In this document: positions 29,266-36,849 of the stretch, piece by piece
Layout: every line of letters starts with the position of its first letter
How positions within the stretch are numbered: the first letter of the stretch is position 1
Origin: Methanobrevibacter sp.
GTDB taxonomy: Archaea; Methanobacteriota; Methanobacteria; Methanobacteriales; Methanobacteriaceae
Reading direction: 5' to 3'
Length of the DNA: 64,000 nt
NCBI GenBank assembly: GCA_017407115.1
Contig: JAFQXD010000056.1
Span: forward strand, 1-64,000
The notes under the pieces: generated by a model
Database searches by the model: none
What the model was told of the DNA's origin: nothing
What the model saw: only the letters and a program-made list of their open reading frames with translations
Program-made: the position numbers and the translations under genes

Positions 29266-29751
29266 ATGGAATATAAATTAGGGAACAGGATAACTGTTGA
29301 TTTTGACTCTGAAAGTTATTACTATGGAGATCAATATTTTGAAAGTTGGGATAACTTCGGAGAAGAGATGGCAGACGCTATTAACAACTTATTAGACCAA
29401 ATTGAAAATAAAGACCCTGAAACTATTGAAGATTATTTCAATAAATGGGATAATCTAATCACATGGATTGATAAATCTTCAAGGAGAATAACAGAAATCG
29501 ATGAGCAATACAAAGAATTATCAAAAACAGTATTGCAAGAAGCAATCGAAAAAGACGTTGATTTCAAAGCAATATATGGTGGGAACACTGAAAAAACAAG
29601 GAAACAATATGTTGATGAACAGTTAGCTCCATTGTTAGATGAGAAAAAAGAATTAGAATTTTTAAAAGCAAATGATTTGAAAAGAATTGAGTTCATTAAA
29701 AAATTCATGGATATGCAAAGAGCATTTATTGATGGAGGATTGATGAAATGA
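29266..29751 (+). CDS. Viral hypothetical protein (161 aa), helix-rich
   Basis: Acidic N-terminal half (ESYYYGDQYFESWDNFGEEM), then long helices (KKELEFLKANDLKRIEFIKK). No recognised motif. It overlaps the next gene by 4 bases (ATGA). Confidence 0.7.
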   Translation: MEYKLGNRITVDFDSESYYYGDQYFESWDNFGEEMADAINNLLDQIENKDPETIEDYFNKWDNLITWIDKSSRRITEIDEQYKELSKTVLQEAIEKDVDFKAIYGGNTEKTRKQYVDEQLAPLLDEKKELEFLKANDLKRIEFIKKFMDMQRAFIDGGLMK

Positions 29752-30284
29752 GTGTTAAATGTTACATCAAATCCAATAGTAATAAATTAATGAAAATAGG
29801 TTCTGTTGAAATTAGTTGCTCTGAAATGATGGCTGATTATCTTGATAGTCAAACAGATGAAAATAATTGGATTAATCCCAAATTATTCAAAGATGAGAAA
29901 TTTGGAACAGGTTATCATGAGGATTGGAATGTAAGAGATGAAATAGTTGAAATCTGTAATAAAACTATGGATATTGGTGATAGAATAATTGCAGATGAAT
30001 TTTCAACATATGACAGTTTTTTCTTTGAGAGAAAAGATTATGATTTCAGTTATGTTAAGACTGTTGAGAAAGTTGAGGATAGAATGGTTTATATGAGGGC
30101 AAATAGTGGTAGACTATTCGCTATTCCAATGAATGATTGGTTATATATGAATGATAAGCCAAAGGTAAAAGACCGAGTAGAAGTTACTAAATTTTTAAGT
30201 GGTAAATCTGCGGTTACAAATATTATTAAAAGGTATGCTTCTCCTTCTGACAAAACAAAAAGAATTTGCTTAGGAGGGAATTGA
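29748..30284 (+). CDS. Viral hypothetical protein (178 aa)
   Basis: Mixed alpha/beta protein beginning MSVKCYIKSNSNKLMKIG. The C-terminal part has a beta-rich SH3-like stretch (VEDRMVYMRANSGRLFAIP). No family is recognised. It is followed by a GTG-initiated gene whose GGAGGG site lies in its own 3' end. Confidence 0.7.
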   Translation: MSVKCYIKSNSNKLMKIGSVEISCSEMMADYLDSQTDENNWINPKLFKDEKFGTGYHEDWNVRDEIVEICNKTMDIGDRIIADEFSTYDSFFFERKDYDFSYVKTVEKVEDRMVYMRANSGRLFAIPMNDWLYMNDKPKVKDRVEVTKFLSGKSAVTNIIKRYASPSDKTKRICLGGN

Positions 30285-30286
30285 AA

Positions 30287-30604
30287 GTGGATAAATGGAA
30301 AAATAGATACTATCTGCACTTAGAAAAGGAAAACAGGTGGCAATTAGTTAAAAATAAGAAATACCAATTTGTTTATTTCATTAGTTTCTTTGAAGGGAAA
30401 AAAGCTTGTGATTTCTTGAATGCTATGTTAAATTCAAATCAATCTATTGATTTTGAAGATTTTAAGATAAGACAAGGTTTAACAGAAGCTTCATATTATG
30501 TAAGTTATAATAGTAGGGATATTTGTTATTTGACTACTTATAGTGAAGCAAAATCTCTGTTAAGAATTATTGAGAAGATTTGTAATAATTCAGGGAGCAA
30601 ATAA
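30287..30604 (+). CDS. Viral hypothetical protein (105 aa), GTG start
   Basis: It is best read from GTG at 30287, 6 bases after a GGAGGGA site, giving (V/M)DKWKNRYYLHLEKENRWQL. The segment YYLHLEKENRWQLVKNKKYQ again resembles a short AP2-like sheet. It overlaps the following gene at TAATG. Confidence 0.6.
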   Translation: MDKWKNRYYLHLEKENRWQLVKNKKYQFVYFISFFEGKKACDFLNAMLNSNQSIDFEDFKIRQGLTEASYYVSYNSRDICYLTTYSEAKSLLRIIEKICNNSGSK

Positions 30605-30753
30605 TGATTTGTCAAGATTGTCGGTATGCTGATGAATATTTGTGTTGGTGGTGGTATCCACATTACCAACCAACTTGCTTGAAAGGGTTGGCGATTTATA
30701 AGGAGCGATGTGCTTGTGAAATGTTTGAACAGATTGGGAGGTTAAGCAGATGA
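30604..30753 (+). CDS. Small cysteine-rich protein (49 aa)
   Basis: Six cysteines in CQDC, C, C and CAC spacing around a tryptophan-rich stretch (CWWWYPHYQPTC) suggest a zinc-binding or disulfide-bonded mini-protein. It couples by ATGA to the first gene of the coiled-coil cassette array. Confidence 0.6.
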   Translation: MICQDCRYADEYLCWWWYPHYQPTCLKGLAIYKERCACEMFEQIGRLSR

Positions 30754-31103
30754 CTGAACAACGATTTCAATATATTCGTGGGGAATATAAGCATGGCATT
30801 CAAGATACTGTAAAAGATGGGAAGCATAGAAAAGGGTATAGAACTACTTATGATGAGTTTGATTTGGATAAATTAACTGATGAATTGAATATTAGGGAAA
30901 ATAGGATAAAACAATTGGAAAAAGAGAATGAGCAGTTAAAAAAACAGATTGCGAAGGATTTTAATCAGTCTAATTGTATTACTGTTCAGAAATCCAAGAT
31001 AATGGATTTAGAAAAGGAGAATGAGCAGTTAAAACAAAGAGTAAAACAATTAGAGGATAATATTGTGAATAAAATAAAAATCATAAGTGGTGATGTGGAA
31101 TGA
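30750..31103 (+). CDS. Coiled-coil cassette protein 1 (117 aa)
   Basis: Begins MTEQRFQYIRGEYKHG; the second half is a coiled coil with two ENEQLK units and ends SGDVE. The last codons plus next start form the junction repeat GATGTGGAATGACT. The layout, a short variable head then an ENEQLK coiled coil, recurs in four neighbours. The function is unknown; such proteins are frequent in Methanobrevibacter and its viruses. Confidence 0.75.
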   Translation: MTEQRFQYIRGEYKHGIQDTVKDGKHRKGYRTTYDEFDLDKLTDELNIRENRIKQLEKENEQLKKQIAKDFNQSNCITVQKSKIMDLEKENEQLKQRVKQLEDNIVNKIKIISGDVE

Positions 31104-31474
31104 CTAAACGATTTATTTACAAAATAAAAAAGGGTAGATATGTTATTATTGATATAAAAAACAATACACTTATTCGTGATATGTATCGTGCTTGTGATAT
31201 TCTTAATCAATTGTCAGAGGGGAATGAGCAGTTAAAATCTGAAAAAAACGAATTGCTTGAAGAAAACATAACATACAAAAACATTTGGTTAGCACTAAAA
31301 GATAGAGATAATGAGATTAAACAGTTAAAACAAGATAAGAAACGATTAATCGGTTTTCTGCACCGATATAAAGGTGTTGATGTTGAAGATGTTGATGAAG
31401 AAGTATTAAGTAAAGAATATCTTGATGAATGGGGAGAGTTGTATTTTAAATGGAAAAAGGGGGATGTGGAATGA
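31100..31474 (+). CDS. Coiled-coil cassette protein 2 (124 aa)
   Basis: Begins MTKRFIYKIKKGRYVIIDIK, followed by a DILNQLSEGNEQLKSEKNEL coiled coil and an acidic stretch, ending KKGDVE. It overlaps both neighbours by 4 bases at the repeated junction. The head differs from that of cassette 1 while the coiled-coil entry is shared. Confidence 0.75.
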   Translation: MTKRFIYKIKKGRYVIIDIKNNTLIRDMYRACDILNQLSEGNEQLKSEKNELLEENITYKNIWLALKDRDNEIKQLKQDKKRLIGFLHRYKGVDVEDVDEEVLSKEYLDEWGELYFKWKKGDVE

Positions 31475-31716
31475 CTAATAATGATGTAATTTATAAGTTT
31501 GTAGAATATTTAGACAGTTTAAGAGAAAGTATTGAATTATACAAAGGTGTTGTAACTGCATATGAAATAATGAAAGACACAACAATTTCAGAAGAACAAG
31601 CAGAAGTTTCAAATGCTTATCTTCAAACAATACAAAAAGAATGGAATAAATCCTTTCTTCAATTATTGGAATTTGGCGTTGAATGGTTAAAAAATCAAGA
31701 TGGTGATGTGGAATGA
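31471..31716 (+). CDS. Cassette protein 3 (81 aa)
   Basis: Starts MTNNDVIYKFVEYLDSL at the junction ATG (an in-frame extension to 31450 is rejected). It is helical, lacks the ENEQLK unit, and ends KNQDGDVE. The ending and junction DNA match the other cassettes. Confidence 0.7.
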   Translation: MTNNDVIYKFVEYLDSLRESIELYKGVVTAYEIMKDTTISEEQAEVSNAYLQTIQKEWNKSFLQLLEFGVEWLKNQDGDVE

Positions 31717-32186
31717 CTGAAAAACGATTTACAATATGTGTTGATAGTAATGATTTAAAATCATTATGGGATAATGAAAGAACAGAAGAAGAACCTTTAT
31801 TATGGCTAACTCGTTCTGATAGGATTGGTGGAATTGATGATGTTTGTAAACTCTTAAATGAGTTGCACGATAAAAATGAGCAGTTAAAATATGCTTTAAA
31901 TCAGAGAACTACACAATGTGATAAATATTATGAAGAGAATGAGCAGTTAAAACAAAACTGTAATGATTTAGAAACAGCATTCGACATATGCAGACAAGAA
32001 AGAGGCAGACAACAAGAGGAAATCGAATGCTTATCAGAGGAGAATGAGCAGTTAAAACAAGAATTATTTGAAAGTGAAAAAGATTATCTTGAAATTAATT
32101 ATGCAGACAATCCAGTTAGGCGAGATGATAAAATACAATCTTTGAAAGAGGAATTTAAGGAAAGATTTGGGAGAGATTTTGAATGA
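31713..32186 (+). CDS. Coiled-coil cassette protein 4 (157 aa)
   Basis: Begins MTEKRFTICVDSNDLKSLW; the shared entry DDVCKLLNELHDKNEQLK leads into a coiled coil with three ENEQLK/KNEQLK units. It ends ERFGRDFE rather than GDVE. It is the largest cassette and the best example of the head-plus-coil plan. Confidence 0.75.
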   Translation: MTEKRFTICVDSNDLKSLWDNERTEEEPLLWLTRSDRIGGIDDVCKLLNELHDKNEQLKYALNQRTTQCDKYYEENEQLKQNCNDLETAFDICRQERGRQQEEIECLSEENEQLKQELFESEKDYLEINYADNPVRRDDKIQSLKEEFKERFGRDFE

Positions 32187-32326
32187 CTGAAATGTGGTGT
32201 AAAGAAAGTTTAAAGGATTATGTGTGTAATCTGATTGATGGTTTAGATGATAAAGATTATATTCTTGATAAAAGTTGGGGTAGAGATTTTTTACGAATAG
32301 AAATAGAACTGAAAAGTGATGTGTGA
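32183..32326 (+). CDS. Cassette protein 5 (47 aa)
   Basis: Begins MTEMWCKESLKDYVCNLIDG and ends LKSDV. The stop is in GATGTGTGAATGACT, a one-base variant of the junction repeat that creates an earlier stop. No motif is recognised. Confidence 0.55.
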   Translation: MTEMWCKESLKDYVCNLIDGLDDKDYILDKSWGRDFLRIEIELKSDV

Positions 32327-32455
32327 ATGACTAAAATCAGATTAGATGCTAAATATGATTTTGAAGAATATTTAAGGTCATATTGTATGCCAACACGAAG
32401 TTTAGAGAAAGATTATCCAGTAACAGTATTAGTAGATGATGGTGATGTGGAATGA
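32327..32455 (+). CDS. Cassette protein 6 (42 aa)
   Basis: Begins MTKIRLDAKYDFEEYLRSYC and ends DDGDVE at another copy of the junction repeat. It starts at the base after the previous stop codon. Unknown function. Confidence 0.55.
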   Translation: MTKIRLDAKYDFEEYLRSYCMPTRSLEKDYPVTVLVDDGDVE

Positions 32456-32721
32456 CTGAAAAAACACAAGAAGATACTATGGTAAATACAGTAAATTATG
32501 AAAGAGTAGCAAAAAAATTAGAAAAACAAGTGAATATTTGTGCAGATGAATCTGAAAGAAGACATAGACATATAATGAGATTAGAAAAACGAAATGATGA
32601 ATTAAATAAAACAATACATCATCAAAATGTTTTATTATCCGCATATAAAGACATTCTATTCAGATATGAGGCAGAAATTAGGAAATATAAAGACAAATAT
32701 GGGGAGATGTGGAATGACTGA
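32452..32721 (+). CDS. Cassette protein 7 (89 aa), coiled coil
   Basis: Begins MTEKTQEDTMVNTVNYERVA; the rest is a coiled coil (EKRNDELNKTIHHQNVLLSA). Its end reads GEMWND because the junction repeat GATGTGGAATGACTGA is here read in a different frame. That shows the repeat is conserved as DNA, not as protein. Confidence 0.65.
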   Translation: MTEKTQEDTMVNTVNYERVAKKLEKQVNICADESERRHRHIMRLEKRNDELNKTIHHQNVLLSAYKDILFRYEAEIRKYKDKYGEMWND

Positions 32722-32950
32722 AAAACATAGGTGGATTAGTGATGATTTGTGTTTAATTGAAGAAACTACTGGTGTTAAATTATATGGTACTGTTTGTACT
32801 GATATTAGTTTTATTGCTAATCAATTAAATGATGGTAATCAAACTATTTTAAGATTAGAAAATGAGAATGAACAGTTAAAACAAGAGAATAGACAGTTGA
32901 AAGGTAGAATAATGGAATATGAAGAACAATTGAAAGGTGATGTGGAATGA
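32714..32950 (+). CDS. Coiled-coil cassette protein 8 (78 aa)
   Basis: Starts MTEKHRWISDDLCLIEETTG at the junction ATG (a longer frame to 32627 is rejected). The entry FIANQLNDGNQTILRLENEN leads to ENEQLKQENRQLKGR and the end KGDVE. Same plan as cassettes 1, 2 and 4. Confidence 0.7.
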   Translation: MTEKHRWISDDLCLIEETTGVKLYGTVCTDISFIANQLNDGNQTILRLENENEQLKQENRQLKGRIMEYEEQLKGDVE

Positions 32951-33108
32951 CTGAATTTCTATTAGTAGGATTCGGATTGATTGAATTATCAATGTTGATT
33001 GTAATCGAATTATTATATCTCTTTGATTTCAGAAAAGAAGTTCCAAAAACAATAACCATTCCAAATCAATCAACACATTATTTAAATTTAGGAGTCAAAA
33101 AAAAATGA
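32947..33108 (+). CDS. Small membrane protein (53 aa)
   Basis: Starts MTEFLLVGFG at the last junction repeat, and has one hydrophobic helix (about residues 4-27) and a polar tail ending LGVKKK. It overlaps the next tiny gene by 4 bases. Confidence 0.6.
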   Translation: MTEFLLVGFGLIELSMLIVIELLYLFDFRKEVPKTITIPNQSTHYLNLGVKKK

Positions 33109-33176
33109 TTGAATTTATCATTGGAGTATTAGTAACAATAATAGCATTTATAATAATAGAAGAGGTGATACAATGA
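33105..33176 (+). CDS. Tiny membrane peptide (23 aa)
   Basis: The whole product is a membrane helix with a short acidic end (MIEFIIGVLVTIIAFIII, then EEVIQ). It couples by ATGA at both ends. Small hydrophobic viral peptides can act as holin-like or membrane-modulating factors, but position in the early operon argues against lysis. Confidence 0.45.
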   Translation: MIEFIIGVLVTIIAFIIIEEVIQ

Positions 33177-33322
33177 GGGAATTTGAATTTGATTTAAATA
33201 AGTATATGGAGCATTTGTTAATGAAGTATACCGAACAAATCAGAGAGAATGAAAAACTACGAATATACAATCAACAATTATTAACTGAAAATAAACATGT
33301 GAAGGGGCAAGGAAATGAATAG
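33173..33322 (+). CDS. Small helical viral protein (49 aa)
   Basis: Begins MREFEFDLNKYMEHLL; a continuous helix with coiled-coil character (IRENEKLRIYNQQLL). It overlaps the next gene by 8 bases. Unknown function. Confidence 0.55.
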   Translation: MREFEFDLNKYMEHLLMKYTEQIRENEKLRIYNQQLLTENKHVKGQGNE

Positions 33323-33548
33323 ATTAGAAGTTCAAATGTGTTTAATCGACCAAGAAATCAACCAATTAATTTCAAGGAAAAACTTGATTGATATTCGATT
33401 AAGTGAACTATATGAACAAAGAGAAGATGTGGTAACTGAATGGGAAAATCAAGAAGCTTTTGTCAAAAATTGTTACTCTCTGAACTGTAAAATGACAAGA
33501 AAAGAATTACAAAAAGTAGTGGAGGAATTAAAAAATGGCGATTTATAG
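33315..33548 (+). CDS. Small helical viral protein (77 aa)
   Basis: Begins MNRLEVQMCLIDQEINQLIS after a GGGGCAAGGA site. Predominantly coiled coil; ends RKELQKVVEELKNGDL. It overlaps the next gene by 14 bases. Confidence 0.6.
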   Translation: MNRLEVQMCLIDQEINQLISRKNLIDIRLSELYEQREDVVTEWENQEAFVKNCYSLNCKMTRKELQKVVEELKNGDL

Positions 33549-33684
33549 ATTAGAAAAAGACAATTACAATGGAACTATTGTAGAAGTGTCATCAGATGAC
33601 AAAATACTGTTCAATCGATTAGAATTAGCAATAGACCATTGCTTTAAACAATACGAAAAAGAACAACAGAGGAAAAGACAATGA
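33535..33684 (+). CDS. Small viral protein (49 aa)
   Basis: Begins MAIYRLEKDNYNGTIVEVSS; two or three beta strands followed by a basic helix (FKQYEKEQQRKRQ). A GGAGG site lies upstream in the previous gene. Unknown function. Confidence 0.55.
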   Translation: MAIYRLEKDNYNGTIVEVSSDDKILFNRLELAIDHCFKQYEKEQQRKRQ

Positions 33685-33830
33685 TAGTAGAACAAATGAT
33701 TGTAACAATCAATTTTCCAAAAGGAACAACAATGGCTTCTGCAAGATTGTTGAATGGGATTATTGAGTCAATTGTTAAATCAGAAACTGGTTTCCCACCA
33801 AAAACAGAAATAATAGGAGTCAAACAATGA
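33681..33830 (+). CDS. Small viral protein (49 aa)
   Basis: Begins MIVEQMIVTINFPKGTTMAS; a beta-helix-beta arrangement. It couples by ATGA to both neighbours. No family recognised. Confidence 0.55.
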   Translation: MIVEQMIVTINFPKGTTMASARLLNGIIESIVKSETGFPPKTEIIGVKQ

Positions 33831-34012
33831 CTGAATACAGTGTCCTATTCGTAACAAAAATCAGTGCTAAAAGCAAATCAGACCTTGACCGCAAGGCTGA
33901 AAGCACAGCCGAAGCAATGAGCAAATGCTTAAAGAAAAAAGTCTACCCATACGGATACGGACTAATAGAAAAAAAAGACCAAATACAATCAACATTAGAG
34001 GAATCAACATGA
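33827..34012 (+). CDS. Small viral protein (61 aa)
   Basis: Begins MTEYSVLFVTKISAKSKSDL; a strand, a basic amphipathic helix and a strand (KKVYPYGYGLIEKK). It overlaps the next gene by 4 bases. Unknown function. Confidence 0.6.
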   Translation: MTEYSVLFVTKISAKSKSDLDRKAESTAEAMSKCLKKKVYPYGYGLIEKKDQIQSTLEEST

Positions 34013-34437
34013 GAGCGATGAAATATGGTGAAAGCAGATACCAAGACCCAATCTGCCTTGCAGATGAATGGTACGAAGATTATAGATACATTATACTGAA
34101 TTTAGGAACTCACCCCACTGCCTATGTAGTTTTAGAAGAGAACAATAAGTTATTCGGTAAAGGATATGATGAATTGGGTTGTATTAGTGTTCATGGTGGT
34201 TTAACTTATTCAGAGAACTTCCTTACCAAAGAACAGTACATCAACCATGATAATCTGTATTATGTCAGAGATAAATGGGTTCTTGGTTGGGATTATGCTC
34301 ATGCTTATGATTATACGGGTTATTACTCTCATGTTGAACAAGTTGCACTTAGTAGGGAGTTTAGGAAATGGAAAACCAGTGAAATCGTAGAGGAATGTAA
34401 GAATGTTATTAGACAATTAAAGGAGTTTGAGAAATGA
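34009..34437 (+). CDS. Viral hypothetical protein (142 aa), aromatic-rich
   Basis: Starts MRAMKYGESRYQDPICLADE at 34009; the longer frame to 33925 lies inside the previous gene. Rich in Tyr, Trp and His (VHGGLTYSENFLTKEQYINH; WDYAHAYDYTGYYSHVEQ). Similar proteins occur in many phages with unknown role. It ends in a helix. Confidence 0.7.
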   Translation: MRAMKYGESRYQDPICLADEWYEDYRYIILNLGTHPTAYVVLEENNKLFGKGYDELGCISVHGGLTYSENFLTKEQYINHDNLYYVRDKWVLGWDYAHAYDYTGYYSHVEQVALSREFRKWKTSEIVEECKNVIRQLKEFEK

Positions 34438-34538
34438 TTTTAGGTTTTATCAATGACTATTGGTTAGGTTTCATAACTGCTTTCTGTTTAATGTTTATAT
34501 TTAATTTTGGAGTGTTTATTGGGGGAATTAAAGAATGA
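34434..34538 (+). CDS. Tiny membrane protein (34 aa)
   Basis: One hydrophobic helix (WLGFITAFCLMFIFNFGVFI) with short ends, coupled by ATGA on both sides. Third small membrane peptide of the early operon. Confidence 0.5.
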   Translation: MILGFINDYWLGFITAFCLMFIFNFGVFIGGIKE

Positions 34539-34696
34539 TATATATTACGCAGATAGATAAGAAAGTGGAATTATCTTATGAAACTGGAGAGGATTATCAG
34601 TTCTTAAATGAATTATTAACTCTTATTCACCTACGAAATCATGATAAAAAACAGATAACCAACTTAAAAAAAGAATTAATCCAAAGAGGAGGATAA
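34535..34696 (+). CDS. Small viral protein (53 aa)
   Basis: Begins MIYITQIDKKVELSYETGED; helical C-terminus (KKQITNLKKELIQRGG). It ends within the GAGGAGG site that serves the next gene. Confidence 0.55.
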   Translation: MIYITQIDKKVELSYETGEDYQFLNELLTLIHLRNHDKKQITNLKKELIQRGG

Positions 34697-34699
34697 AAT

Positions 34700-34915
34700 A
34701 TGAGTATATTAATAAATAGATTTGAAGCAATCGTATGTAAAAAAGGAATACATTTTAAAATAGACAACAAAGGGATCGTAGTAATCAAAGACCATTCTAA
34801 TGACAAAATAATTGGAATGGTTAGTTTGAATTTTGATTCTGATAAAAATAAGGAATTAGCTGAAAAAGTGATTGAAACTATTGAAGAGTTTATTACTGAT
34901 ACAAATGAAGATTAA
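34700..34915 (+). CDS. Small viral protein (71 aa)
   Basis: Begins MSILINRFEAIVCKKGIHFK after a GAGGAGG site. A beta-rich fold with an acidic helix at the end. It overlaps the nuclease gene by 11 bases, suggesting coupling. Confidence 0.6.
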   Translation: MSILINRFEAIVCKKGIHFKIDNKGIVVIKDHSNDKIIGMVSLNFDSDKNKELAEKVIETIEEFITDTNED

Positions 34916-35621
34916 TACTAAAAATTATGAAGATATAATCACCCAAGTGAAAATCGATGATAGAGAACAAGATAGGAAGGATTATGCAATGGAGCAGTAC
35001 GCTCCATTCAATCCATCTATTGAACATTTAGATGTTGGAGATTATATTTTCATAGGTGAGAATGGCATAGAGGTTGTTGTAGAATATAAAAAAGATGGGG
35101 ATTTCCTTTCAAGTGTGGTAGGGGAAACTAATCATCTACATAACCAAACCTATGATATGGTAACTAATTTTGAATATTCATTTATTATGATTGAATGTGA
35201 AGATTTACGTGGAGAGTTAAATAATAGATATTATCAAACTGGGCAGGACATTAGTTTTCCTCAATTGAATGGAGCAATAGCTCAATTCAATACTGTATCA
35301 ACAGTATTGTTTGCCCAAACTCAATATCAGGCATTTGATTTAATGATGCGTCAAGCGGGCAAACTAATAATGCAAAAACCAATGAAATATAAATTTGGTA
35401 AAAAAACAAAGAACTCTGCATTAAATTATCTATCAGCAATAAAAGGATTAGATAAACGAGCAGAAGAAATATGTAACGAATTAAATTTAAAATCTCTTCA
35501 AGACTTGCTTAATTTAACAAAAGAAGATTTAACAACAGTCAATGGTGTAGGTAGTAAAAAAGCAGAAATGATATTATACAATATTCATGGTGATGACCTA
35601 CATGGACGAGAGAAGAATTAA
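34905..35621 (+). CDS. ERCC4/XPF-type structure-specific nuclease
   Basis: Starts MKINTKNYEDIITQVKIDDR (238 aa); a longer frame from 34872 is rejected. The N-terminal ERCC4 nuclease domain shows IDDREQDRKDY, HLDVGDYIFIG and VVVEYKKDGDFLSSV, the family's metal-binding D...ExK pattern. The C-terminal 60 residues contain tandem helix-hairpin-helix motifs (IKGLDKRAEEICNEL; TTVNGVGSKKAEMILY) that bind DNA. This is the archaeal/eukaryotic XPF-Mus81 plan without the helicase domain. It would cut branched DNA during viral replication or recombination, and lies near the end of the early operon. Confidence 0.85.
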   Translation: MKINTKNYEDIITQVKIDDREQDRKDYAMEQYAPFNPSIEHLDVGDYIFIGENGIEVVVEYKKDGDFLSSVVGETNHLHNQTYDMVTNFEYSFIMIECEDLRGELNNRYYQTGQDISFPQLNGAIAQFNTVSTVLFAQTQYQAFDLMMRQAGKLIMQKPMKYKFGKKTKNSALNYLSAIKGLDKRAEEICNELNLKSLQDLLNLTKEDLTTVNGVGSKKAEMILYNIHGDDLHGREKN

Positions 35622-36009
35622 CTATTTGCAAAAGAAGTATTCAGAAACAAACGTTGCAATGGGAGAAGAACTATTTAAACCGACAGTGCAACGAATAAAC
35701 CGAAACTACTACTCAAACCAGAAAAAAAGGTTTGTCGATGGTATACTAAATGAAGTTAAAAATAGAAATTCAATCAAAGATGAGGTTCATCAAATATGCA
35801 GCAGTTTTGATTTTAACAAACTTTGTAGAAGTTGCAGTGATGAAGTGATCGTATCAGTAATTATATTGTATGTGCAAAAAACAAGAAATACTCGATATTA
35901 CCCTGAACGAACCGCGTTATGGCGAAAATATGAATTGAATTGGAAAACATATAGTCTAATACTGGCAAGGTTATTGGAAGAAACAAGAAAATTAGGAAAA
36001 GTAGATTAA
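35587..36009 (+). CDS. Last early-operon gene, unknown (about 135-140 aa)
   Basis: Three in-frame ATGs (35587, 35593, 35602) are possible starts; the last gives MDERRINYLQKKYSETNV. The C-terminal half (FDFNKLCRSCSDEVIVSVII, then ALWRKYELNWKTYSLILARL) has the helical spacing of a cyclin-like repeat, so a distant TFB-type factor is conceivable but not supported by clear motifs. Followed 10 bp later by the terminator. Confidence 0.65.
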   Translation: MVMTYMDERRINYLQKKYSETNVAMGEELFKPTVQRINRNYYSNQKKRFVDGILNEVKNRNSIKDEVHQICSSFDFNKLCRSCSDEVIVSVIILYVQKTRNTRYYPERTALWRKYELNWKTYSLILARLLEETRKLGKVD

Positions 36010-36019
36010 AAATAAAAAA

Positions 36020-36046
36020 AGCCCATAACCGAATTGGCTATGGGCT
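36020..36046. terminator. Bidirectional hairpin terminator between early and late operons
   Basis: AGCCCATA pairs with TATGGGCT (8 bp, 11-base loop). On the minus strand the stem is followed by TTTTTTT, a good intrinsic terminator for the late operon. On the plus strand it closes the early operon, without a T-run. Confidence 0.85.
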
Positions 36047-36132
36047 AAAAAGGAGATACTTATGTAAGTAGCTCTCATTCAAATGACTTGCATATTTAGA
36101 TATGTTTGTCTTATTATATATGGCAAATAAAT

Positions 36133-36342
36133 TCACTGAACGAAGTTTTTGTAAATTAATTCTGTTGTGTCGGGTATGTTTTCTTTGTGTCTGATTTCGT
36201 TTATTTCTAATTGTTTTTCAATGACTTTTTCTGTTGCTCCTTCTTTTTCATATAATTCATTTACTTCTTCTTGCATTTTGTCTAATTTTCTTGTTAAGTT
36301 TATTCTGTTTATTTTTTCACGATATGATATTAGGTTTGTCAT
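36133..36342 (-). CDS. Small helical protein (69 aa), Spo0E-like pattern uncertain
   Basis: The start MTNLISYREKINRINL at 36342 has a GGAG site 8 bases upstream within the end of the HNH gene. It is almost all helix. The spacing of VNELYEKEGATEKVIEKQLE vaguely recalls Spo0E-type helical hairpins, but the SQELD signature is not there. Last gene of the late operon. Confidence 0.55.
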   Translation of the reverse strand: MTNLISYREKINRINLTRKLDKMQEEVNELYEKEGATEKVIEKQLEINEIRHKENIPDTTELIYKNFVQ

Positions 36343-36347
36343 GTTTT

Positions 36348-36824
36348 CTATTCTCCGTTTAATTTTTTCCATGTTAATCCGTTTTCTTTGACTTTTCGTT
36401 CCAATTTTCTTAAACTGACACTTGATATTGCTTTTCGTTTTCCATTTTCATAATATTTGTATTTATAATAAAATCCTTGTTTGCATCTTGAACATTTTTC
36501 TTTCATAACTCTATAATATCCGCTTGTATTTTGGGCTTTACTCATGTTCAATTTGCTTTTTTCAGACAAAGGAATATTTTTACGGTGAAGTTTGCTATGT
36601 TCTCCATGACTTATTAATTTTAAATTACTAATTTTATTGTTTTGGGGATTTCCATCGAGGTGATGTATTATATTATTTGGGAGAATTGTTAAACGGTGGT
36701 GTTCCTCAAAAATAAGTCTATGAAGAAATTTTAAACTATTCCCTTCTTTTTTAGAAGTAATCTTATAATATCCATTACTATCTAATTTTGCAGTTCCAAA
36801 TTTGGTATGTAATACCTTACTCAT
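36348..36824 (-). CDS. HNH homing endonuclease
   Basis: This 158-residue protein is of the phage free-standing homing type. The HNH core is FLHRLIFEEHH, IIHHLDGNPQNNKISNLKLI, HGEHSKLHR. The C-terminal AP2/NUMOD-like segment (NTSGYYRVMKEKCSRCKQGF) carries two cysteines and would bind the target. It lies between the lysin gene and a small gene, flanked upstream by two strong hairpins (36850-36902), as if it invaded the late operon. Confidence 0.85.
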   Translation of the reverse strand: MSKVLHTKFGTAKLDSNGYYKITSKKEGNSLKFLHRLIFEEHHRLTILPNNIIHHLDGNPQNNKISNLKLISHGEHSKLHRKNIPLSEKSKLNMSKAQNTSGYYRVMKEKCSRCKQGFYYKYKYYENGKRKAISSVSLRKLERKVKENGLTWKKLNGE

Positions 36825-36849
36825 TAATAATCGCCCCCTTACTTTTAAT

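Noticed and set aside
30750-32950. CRISPR-like dispersed repeats
   Set aside because: The repeats lie inside or at the ends of overlapping coding genes, and the intervals are coding and of variable length.
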